Assembly: GCA_951813255.1 (NCBI GenBank)
Contig: OX638353.1
Coordinates: 930,001 to 994,000 of the forward strand
Direction: 5' to 3'
Length of the DNA: 64,000 bases
Source: an uncultured Dehalococcoidia bacterium
GTDB taxonomy: Bacteria; Chloroflexota; Dehalococcoidia; Lucifugimonadales; JAAXIE01
Below the pieces are notes generated by a model. It was not told the origin of the DNA. It ran no database searches and was given only the letters and a program-made list of their open reading frames with translations. Positions within the stretch are counted from its first letter, which is position 1, and every line of letters starts with the position of its first letter. Made by a program: the position numbers and the translations under genes. Positions 58,458 to 64,000 of this stretch are shown here, one piece after another.

Positions 58458-59822
58458 CTACAAGCCATCCACCAGCCTCCGCGCCCACTCCGCGACCCCC
58501 TCATCCATCACCAGCTTGTCAGCAAACGGCTGCCCGAACGGTCGTGTCGCATCAATACCCATCTTGGACGTTATTCCAGCGTCGTCCGCCGACGGATCAA
58601 GCACCGTCCCCATTGAGCCCTCTATCACCACCAAGTCGAGGTTTGCTTGGAACCGCGTCGCCATAGCCCACAGCACTTCACCCTCGTCATATACATCCAC
58701 ATCATCATCCACCACGACCACCAGCTTGATGTAGTGGTCCACCCCCAACGCAATCGATATCACATGCTTGGCCTCGCCGGGCCGTGTCTGACGCAGCGAC
58801 ACAAACGCCACAAAGGCACTGGCCCCAGCTGTGGGAATGCTCACTGCGGTCACTCCGGGAATAGTGCGTCGCAGCGCCCGTGTGACCTCCGCCTCCCGCA
58901 CTGCCGAAAGAGTGCTCACATGGTCCGCCGACCTGCCCGAAGCGATGCTCTGGAACCACGCGTCCTCCCGCATGGATATGGCATCCACCTCAAACACATG
59001 CTCAGTGCCACGCCCCGAAAAATATCCCGTGAACTCCCCGAACGGGCCCTCAGGCTCCCGCGTCTTTGCCAGTATCCGCCCCTCAATAACGATCTCGCTC
59101 CAAGCGGGCACCTCCAGGTCAATCACCGAGCACCGCGCCACCTGCATCGGCTCCCGGAACAGCCCGCCGCAGGCCTCGTACTTGCTGACTCCTGGTGGCG
59201 GGTACGACAGCGACCCCATCCCGATCAACGGATGCAGCCCAAGACAAATGGCAGCGGGCATATCCTCGCCCTTTTCCTCATACCGCCGCTGGTACTCGAA
59301 CATCCTGCGCCGCGAGTGCAGACTGCACCCCATCTTCCGGGCACCCTTCACCTGCAGCCTGTGATACCCCTCCGTCACCACTCCGGTGTCGGGATGCTTG
59401 GCCACCAGCATCCCCGCCGTCAGATAGGGCCCTCCATCACCCGGGAAGTACGTGGGAATGGGCAACTGGTCCAAGTCTGCATCCCCCCCAACACGCACAA
59501 CCTGCCGGAAAGGTGGCTCCTCAATCACCACGGGCTGGATGTAGTTCTCCAGCCTGTGCGCATACTCCTCCGACAAGCGCGACTCCTGCACCTCAAGCGC
59601 CTTCGCCAGAGTGCGGCGTCCAGCCATCACGTTACAGACCACTGGTATCTCGTGGCCCCGCACGTTCTCAAAGATGATGATGGGGTAGCGTCCGCGCCTC
59701 TCGTACTCCAGCGCCAAGGCCATCATCTGGTACTCCAAATCCACCTGCTCGGACGCGCGTACCACGTCATGCGGATACTCCGCCTCGAACTCCCTGATGA
59801 AGCTGCGCAGGTCCTGCTCCAT
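58458..59822 (-). CDS. UbiD-family prenylated-FMN-dependent (de)carboxylase
   Basis: A 454-residue UbiD-like protein. Recognisable blocks are DLRSFIREFE at the start, NVRGHEIPVVCNVMAGRR, HLQVKG-type binding segment (GYHRLQVKGARKMG) and the active-site region AKTREPEGPFGEFTGYFSG with the conserved Arg and Glu pair. Such enzymes decarboxylate aromatic or unsaturated acids using prenyl-FMN, made by UbiX; ubiX is not in the window. Start choice is uncertain: ATG at 59822 (MEQDL) fits the family start, while ATGs at 59834 and 59858 are possible. It adjoins the HpaB-like gene tail to tail. Confidence 0.9.
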   Translation of the reverse strand: MEQDLRSFIREFEAEYPHDVVRASEQVDLEYQMMALALEYERRGRYPIIIFENVRGHEIPVVCNVMAGRRTLAKALEVQESRLSEEYAHRLENYIQPVVIEEPPFRQVVRVGGDADLDQLPIPTYFPGDGGPYLTAGMLVAKHPDTGVVTEGYHRLQVKGARKMGCSLHSRRRMFEYQRRYEEKGEDMPAAICLGLHPLIGMGSLSYPPPGVSKYEACGGLFREPMQVARCSVIDLEVPAWSEIVIEGRILAKTREPEGPFGEFTGYFSGRGTEHVFEVDAISMREDAWFQSIASGRSADHVSTLSAVREAEVTRALRRTIPGVTAVSIPTAGASAFVAFVSLRQTRPGEAKHVISIALGVDHYIKLVVVVDDDVDVYDEGEVLWAMATRFQANLDLVVIEGSMGTVLDPSADDAGITSKMGIDATRPFGQPFADKLVMDEGVAEWARRLVDGL

Positions 59823-59954
59823 GTTACTACCCATCCCCAGCAACGATTTGGCGCTCATTGTAGCCCGTATGCCCCAGCGCGGCCTGTTTGACGCTTCGGC
59901 TGGCTTCAAGCTAGACTAATGCTGCAAATCGACACCACCCCTCAGGAGGAATCA

Positions 59955-60521
59955 ATGCCCATCAATCTGTCTCGAATCGGACACGTTGCCATGCGAGTCT
60001 CCGACTTGGAGCGATCCAAGAACTGGTACTCCGAGGTTCTCGGCTTTACCGTAATGGAGCAGGACATCGAGCATGGCGACGATGTTTTCATGAGCCTCGG
60101 CCGCCCCAACGACGGCCATGTGCTGGACATCGTCCAGGTAGAGAGCCCCGACTCCGCCAGCCCGGCCCCCGACCGCAACTCCATCGGCATCGCCCACATA
60201 GCCCTCAAGGTCGACACCCACGACGACCTCAAGGGCGCCTACGAGCACCTGCTGGCCAAGCAGGTCACCATCGACCGCATGATTGAGCACGTCAACCAGC
60301 GCAGCATGTATTTCGCCGATCCCGACGGCAACCGCATCGAGATCTACTTCGAGTACCCCACCTCCAAGGAACTCTTCGAGCGTGGCCGCGGCGACCGCGA
60401 CTTCATCTTTGACCTCGACGATCCCCTACCCACTTGGGCTCACGAAGTCCCCGCCGACTGGGACCCCGAGAAGACCGTCGATAGCTACCACCGTGGTCGC
60501 ATCGGCATGCGCATGGACTAG
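59955..60521 (+). CDS. VOC superfamily protein with C-terminal extension
   Basis: A 188-residue vicinal-oxygen-chelate protein: RIGHVAMRVSDLERSKNWYSEVLGFTV, FMSLGRPNDGHVLDIVQV, IAHIALKVDTHDDLKGAYEHL and MYFADPDGNRIEIYFEY. The two His positions and the final Glu (EIYFEY) fit a type I extradiol-dioxygenase-like metal site. A ~50-residue tail (RDFIFDLDDPLPTWAHEVPADWDP) extends beyond one domain. AGGAGG lies 6 nt before the ATG at 59955. A ring-cleavage or related role is plausible but unproven. A strong hairpin follows. Confidence 0.86.
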   Translation: MPINLSRIGHVAMRVSDLERSKNWYSEVLGFTVMEQDIEHGDDVFMSLGRPNDGHVLDIVQVESPDSASPAPDRNSIGIAHIALKVDTHDDLKGAYEHLLAKQVTIDRMIEHVNQRSMYFADPDGNRIEIYFEYPTSKELFERGRGDRDFIFDLDDPLPTWAHEVPADWDPEKTVDSYHRGRIGMRMD

Positions 60522-60545
60522 AGGCGCAACCCAATCGCCAACCAA

Positions 60546-60575
60546 AAGAGCCCGGCCATGATAGGCCGGGCTCTT
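60546..60575. terminator. Bidirectional terminator between convergent genes
   Basis: AAGAGCCCGGCC (60546-60557), loop ATGATA, GGCCGGGCTCTT (60564-60575): a perfect 12-bp stem between the VOC and deacetylase genes, with A and T runs on either side. Confidence 0.88.
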
Positions 60576-60593
60576 CATGTCCTGGAACGCTCG

Positions 60594-61535
60594 CTAGCCG
60601 TTAAGCCTGTTTACCCGGCACCAATCGACAATCTCCGAACCCGTTGCACGCCACACTCCGGTGTGGCCCAGAATGTATCCAAGGGCCTCATTCAGGTACC
60701 TCACCCGAAATGGCTGTCCCGTGAGCCAGGGGCGCAGGTTCAGCACGATCATCGTCCCGTTCCTAGCCCCCTCCTCGTACAGCGCATCAAACGTCTCCTT
60801 GACCATCTGCACATAGCGGCTCATCGATATGCGCCGTTCCCACAGCGACGCCACATCATCCAGCGGCAGCGTAATCGGTATCGCGCACAGACTCCCATCG
60901 CCAGCCTTCATCATGTAAGGCTGGTCATCGTTTACCCAGTCGCATACGTAGTCAATGCCCTTCTCGGCCAGCAATTGGGGCGTCCGCTCCGATTCTCCAT
61001 ACTCCTGGCCCAGCCAACCCCGGGCCGGTGAGCCGGTAGCTTGTCTTAGCCTCGCAAGTGACGATGCGATGTACTCTCTCTCATCCTCCTCCGACATCTG
61101 ACTGCTGATCATCCGACTGGCGGAGATTCCATGAGCGATGATTTCGCACCCCATCGACTGGCAGTGCTGTACCAGAAATGGATAGTTCTCCGCCGTCAGC
61201 ACATCCATCGCCACCGTGGCCTTGATGCCATGCTTTGCCAACGTGTCCAGCAGACGGAACACCCCTACACGGTGCCCATACTCCCGGTGCGACCAGCGCG
61301 TCACGTCCGGGAATGGCGAGGGCCCGTAGCCTCCAGCTAGGCTGGGCAACTGGTAGCCGTCGGCAGGAGTGACCCATTCCATGATGTCGAGGCTCACCAC
61401 CACGCAAAGGGCCAGTCGGCAATCGTCAGGCCATCGCAGGGCAGGCCGGCTGCCATTCAGTGGCTGGTAATCGTAGTGGCCGTGGTCCATCCCACGATAC
61501 AGTTGTGGACGCACATAACCCGGTTCTGGTGCCAT
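60594..61535 (-). CDS. Polysaccharide deacetylase family protein (PuuE/allantoinase-like), copy 1
   Basis: A 313-residue NodB-fold protein of the PuuE-like branch: CRLALCVVVSLDIMEW, WSHREYGHRVGVFRLLDTLAKHGIKATVAMDV, MGCEIIAHGISAS and ERTPQLLAEKGIDYVCDWVNDDQPYMM. The His in EIIAHG and Asp residues near the strand ends would bind a metal. The family includes non-sugar amidohydrolases such as allantoinase, which would match the C-N hydrolases elsewhere in the window. GGAGG lies 5 nt before the ATG at 61535, inside the last codons of the upstream copy, so translation is coupled. Confidence 0.85.
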   Translation of the reverse strand: MAPEPGYVRPQLYRGMDHGHYDYQPLNGSRPALRWPDDCRLALCVVVSLDIMEWVTPADGYQLPSLAGGYGPSPFPDVTRWSHREYGHRVGVFRLLDTLAKHGIKATVAMDVLTAENYPFLVQHCQSMGCEIIAHGISASRMISSQMSEEDEREYIASSLARLRQATGSPARGWLGQEYGESERTPQLLAEKGIDYVCDWVNDDQPYMMKAGDGSLCAIPITLPLDDVASLWERRISMSRYVQMVKETFDALYEEGARNGTMIVLNLRPWLTGQPFRVRYLNEALGYILGHTGVWRATGSEIVDWCRVNRLNG

Positions 61536-61536
61536 C

Positions 61537-62466
61537 TCAGCCTCCTTCCCCAGCGCCTTGGTTGGTCACAGAGGCGAGGTAGGCCACCTCTTTGTCGTAG
61601 TAGTTGGCCAGATAGTATTCCGCAATCTCATCGGTGGTCGCCTGCCACACCCCTGGGTGCGACATAACGTGCGTCAGGATGTCATCCAGATACTTGGCGC
61701 GGTGCGGACGCCCGGTCGCATACGGGTGAAACGCAATGCACATCACCCGGCCGTTCTCCTTCCCCTCCTCATACAACTGGTCGAACTGCGCCTTGCAAAT
61801 CTCAGCGTAGTAGTCCGCCTCGTAGTGGTGCCGGTACAGGGGAGCGTCATTCAACTCCGACGTATACGGCACGCAAACCAGCTTCCCCGACTTCACCTTC
61901 ACCGGCACAGGCTGGTCATCGATTTTCCAGTCTGTCTGGTACAGAAAGCCCGTTTCTGCCAGCAGGTCGGGCGTTCGTTCTGTATTCGACGCCGCCGGCC
62001 CTGAGTAACCCTTGATATCCCGGCCCGTCAACTGCCTGAAGGTCTCCCGACAGTCCATCAGAAACTGCCTCTCCTCCTCCTCGCTGTACGTGTTGGAATA
62101 CCGTGTGTTGTAGAACCCGTGGTTCACAAAGGTCCAGTCCCGCGCCAGCATGGCCTCCGCAATTTCCGGGAAGTGCTGCAGCACCCCAATACTGAGCGTC
62201 GTCGAGCAGCGGATGTTGTGCTTGTCCAACACCTCCAGCAGACGCCAGAAGCCCACTCGGTTCCCGTATTCGTGGTTCGAGTACTGCTGCACGTCAGGAT
62301 GTGGCATGCGAGGCCAAGGGTTCCGCACCCCATCCAGAGGTGGCAGGTACTCATAGTGCTCTATGTTCGGAGCCACCCAGAAGGCGACCCGCGCATCGTT
62401 GGGCCACTTGATCTTCGGGCGATCGATAATGGGGCTGTACTCAATCCTGTCGGGAGGCAAGCCCAC
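61537..62466 (-). CDS. Polysaccharide deacetylase family protein (PuuE/allantoinase-like), copy 2
   Basis: A 309-residue paralogue of the adjacent gene: WPNDARVAFWVAPNIEHYEY, YSNHEYGNRVGFWRLLEVLDKHNIRCSTTLS, WTFVNHGFYNTRY and ERTPDLLAETGFLYQTDWKIDDQPVPV. Metal-site His and Asp residues are kept. The best start is GTG at 62466, 7 nt after AGGAGG; the ATG nine codons upstream has no ribosome site. Its stop lies 1 nt from the start of copy 1, so they form one unit. A two-subunit enzyme or two related substrates are both possible. Confidence 0.85.
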   Translation of the reverse strand: MGLPPDRIEYSPIIDRPKIKWPNDARVAFWVAPNIEHYEYLPPLDGVRNPWPRMPHPDVQQYSNHEYGNRVGFWRLLEVLDKHNIRCSTTLSIGVLQHFPEIAEAMLARDWTFVNHGFYNTRYSNTYSEEEERQFLMDCRETFRQLTGRDIKGYSGPAASNTERTPDLLAETGFLYQTDWKIDDQPVPVKVKSGKLVCVPYTSELNDAPLYRHHYEADYYAEICKAQFDQLYEEGKENGRVMCIAFHPYATGRPHRAKYLDDILTHVMSHPGVWQATTDEIAEYYLANYYDKEVAYLASVTNQGAGEGG

Positions 62467-62540
62467 TCCGTCACCTCCTGGGTGTGCAAACATTGTGGTT
62501 GTGGTGTTCTTGCGAAGTCTGGAGGGTCTGAAGTTATCCC

Positions 62541-63596
62541 CTAGAGCGCGGGGATGATCTCATCACAGAGCAGGCGCAGGCTCTCATCAGCATCGGGCCC
62601 GAGCTCCGAGAACATCAGTTGCCCAAACCCGTGGTGCTGCGCCGTATCCCTGACCTCCAGCATGCGCTCACGGCACTCACCCGGCTCCCCCGCTACATAA
62701 ATGGCATCCACCATCTCATCGCTGGTAAGGCCGTCAATCTGTTGCCGTGAAGAGCCTTCCTGGGATGCTCTATAGAGCAGCGCCATGGATTCCGCGCCGA
62801 CTCCCAGCCGTTCCAGGTCCTCATCGGTATAGGTACGCCGGTAGAGGTTGAGCATGCGGCTCCCAGCATTCCCCCGTGCGAATGCGCGGGCCTTCTCCCT
62901 GTCTTCCGACACCGAGAGCTTTATCTCTGCCACCTTTGGCCGGGGGACCGTCTTACCTGCTCCGGCCGCCGCGTCATCGAACGTCTGGAGTAACTCCGGC
63001 ATCCTGCCGGTGCCTGTCACTGCCTTGAACTCACCACCAAAAATCAAACCGTCCATGCACTCGCCACCCACCTTCAGACCTCGTGGTCCGTTGGCCCCAC
63101 AGTAAAGTGGGATCGGGTTTTTGGGCCGGAAGTTCATCTGGAACCTGTGCTCCGGCATCAAGTTGAAATGAGAAGCCAAATTCGGATACTGGTCGAACGT
63201 CACCGGCCCACCAGAGAATAAAGCAGTGAGACAATCCGCCGTCTCCCGCAGCATCCGCACCGGCCTCGGCGATGCCACAAGATTCGGTGTCCGTGAGTTG
63301 CCCCTGCCCAACCCTATGGCCAGTTCTTGGTCATCCATCATCTCGGTGATAGCCGCCGCCGAATCCGCCACATCTACTGGGTTCCGAAAATACTGCACCG
63401 TTACTGCCGTCCCCAGATTCACGGGCACACTGGCCGCCATTGCAGCCAGCACCACGAAGGCATTGCGACTCTGCAGATTATCAGTAACCCAGATCTGCCC
63501 AATCCCCCCAGCCTCAGCCATCCGCCCCAACTCCACCAACTGTGGCATCGTTAGCGCCCGGTAAGTGGGCAGGTGCAACTGGATTCCGAATTGCAT
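62541..63596 (-). CDS. Luciferase-like (LLM class) F420/flavin-dependent oxidoreductase
   Basis: A 351-residue TIM-barrel oxidoreductase: FGIQLHLPTYRALTMPQLVELGRMAEAGGIGQIWVTDNLQSRN, VPVNLGTAVTVQYFRNPVDVADSAAAI and QELAIGLGRGNSRT are the luciferase-like landmarks, nearest to methylene-H4MPT-reductase-like members. ATG at 63596 is preceded by a G-rich stretch (GGGGGTAGGGG). It is the first gene of a leftward group with the two deacetylases. Substrate unknown. Confidence 0.87.
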   Translation of the reverse strand: MQFGIQLHLPTYRALTMPQLVELGRMAEAGGIGQIWVTDNLQSRNAFVVLAAMAASVPVNLGTAVTVQYFRNPVDVADSAAAITEMMDDQELAIGLGRGNSRTPNLVASPRPVRMLRETADCLTALFSGGPVTFDQYPNLASHFNLMPEHRFQMNFRPKNPIPLYCGANGPRGLKVGGECMDGLIFGGEFKAVTGTGRMPELLQTFDDAAAGAGKTVPRPKVAEIKLSVSEDREKARAFARGNAGSRMLNLYRRTYTDEDLERLGVGAESMALLYRASQEGSSRQQIDGLTSDEMVDAIYVAGEPGECRERMLEVRDTAQHHGFGQLMFSELGPDADESLRLLCDEIIPAL

Positions 63597-63773
63597 GGAC
63601 CCCTACCCCCTGTCTTGAGTCGGCGTTCGTCCTATATCACAGCATCCTAAGTTGGGGCTCTTGGTTTGTCCATAATAGACCCTTCATGTGCAGAAAGCCG
63701 TCCACCTTTACAGATATACGTAGTAAGTAATACAGTAAGTAAGAAGTAATTCCGTACTTCTGAGGAAGAGGAC

Positions 63774-64000
63774 ATGACGACAGATCTCGAACAACGGTAT
63801 CGAAGAATGGCGGAGCGAGGCAAGTATCAAGGCCTGTATCAGCATCTACGCGGTATGAAGGGCCAGGAATGGCAGACGACATTCACCGAAGTCGAGTCCA
63901 TCATCGGCTTCGAACTGCCCCCGTCGGCCCGCGACCACAGAGCTTGGTGGGCCAATCAGAGCCCTGCTCTAGGTCATAGCTACGCTGCTGCTTGGAGGGC
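63774..64000 (+). CDS. DUF7662-like domain protein (partial, runs off the window)
   Basis: The frame is open from ATG at 63774 to the window edge, 75 codons. It reads MTTDLEQRYRRMAERGKYQGL, then YQHLRGMKGQEWQTTFTEVESIIGFELPPSARDHRAWWANQ and HSYAAAWR. The pattern (short helical start, then FxExExIxGxxLPxSAxxHRxWWxN and HxxAxxW) is that of a widespread small domain of unknown function, often fused to other modules. GAGGAAGAGG lies just upstream. The 63597-63773 intergenic part is AT-rich with repeated AGTAAGTAA (near 63722 and 63734) and may hold its promoter, but no clear boxes are seen. Confidence 0.72.
   Translation, partial: MTTDLEQRYRRMAERGKYQGLYQHLRGMKGQEWQTTFTEVESIIGFELPPSARDHRAWWANQSPALGHSYAAAWR

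Noticed and set aside
58647..59891. 414-codon plus-strand open frame
   Set aside because: Opposite the UbiD gene; the product is His/Pro/Arg-rich without domain features.

Overview
The window is a dense, G+C-rich bacterial chromosomal segment that reads as a catabolic island. Family composition suggests an uncultured Chloroflexota of the SAR202 / Dehalococcoidia type: five luciferase-like flavin or F420 monooxygenases, three Rieske oxygenase alpha subunits, two molybdopterin hydroxylase large subunits, hydantoinase genes, amidases, amidohydrolases and lone solute-binding proteins in 64 kb. This taxonomic call is an inference; no rRNA, tRNA or ribosomal-protein gene is present to confirm it. 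Most starts are preceded by a clear GGAGG-type ribosome binding site, which let me shorten many reading frames.

Layout. 1-6.7 kb: left-edge partial membrane/molybdopterin sulfite-oxidase-like protein, luciferase-like monooxygenase, amidase, amidohydrolase, alpha/beta hydrolase and DUF1326 protein. 6.7-7.2 kb: the only long non-coding stretch, carrying nine TGTGACA/TGTCACA motifs and a leftward promoter. 7.2-13.8 kb: orphan molybdopterin hydroxylase, then a divergent tripartite tricarboxylate transporter in the order tctC-tctA-tctB. 13.9-25.3 kb: monooxygenase, VOC proteins, periplasmic-binding-fold protein, second molybdopterin hydroxylase, two phthalate-dioxygenase-type Rieske proteins, and a leftward cluster of LigB-type ring-cleavage dioxygenase, dihydrodiol-dehydrogenase-like SDR and CinA/PncC-like protein. 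A 43-codon basic protein with a hairpin leader lies among them. 25.5-33.9 kb: small membrane protein, monooxygenase, DUF3891, SDRs, zinc-ribbon protein, amidase with an AtzG/GatC-like N-terminus, MetE-like protein, NMT1-like binding protein and a small winged-helix candidate. 34.1-41.0 kb: hyuA-hyuB followed by a second, near-copy hyuB preceded by a broken 3' end of hyuA. 41.2-45.3 kb: two tandem family-5 solute-binding lipoproteins. 45.4-49.3 kb: an unknown protein, a broken VapC-like PIN gene and a large alpha/beta hydrolase. 49.3-53.9 kb: an unbroken chain of five overlapping genes (mntA-hepT-moxR-DUF58-DUF4129). 53.9-64 kb: third Rieske protein, amidohydrolase, HEPN-like protein, HpaB-type hydroxylase, UbiD decarboxylase, VOC protein, two polysaccharide deacetylases, a fifth monooxygenase and a right-edge partial DUF7662-like gene.

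Together the genes suggest uptake and stepwise oxidation of aromatic, amide or heterocyclic organic matter: Rieske and HpaB enzymes hydroxylate rings, the SDR rearomatises, LigB/VOC enzymes cleave, UbiD-type enzymes decarboxylate, and amidases or hydantoinases open C-N bonds. Electron-transfer partners for the Rieske and molybdenum enzymes and permeases for the family-5 lipoproteins are absent from the window, so they must be encoded elsewhere or the proteins work differently. The most unusual observations are the TGTGACA array, the hyuA relic with duplicated hyuB, the loss of the catalytic glutamate in one molybdopterin hydroxylase, the overlap chain joining a HepT/MntA toxin system to a MoxR cluster, and the small hairpin-led basic protein.
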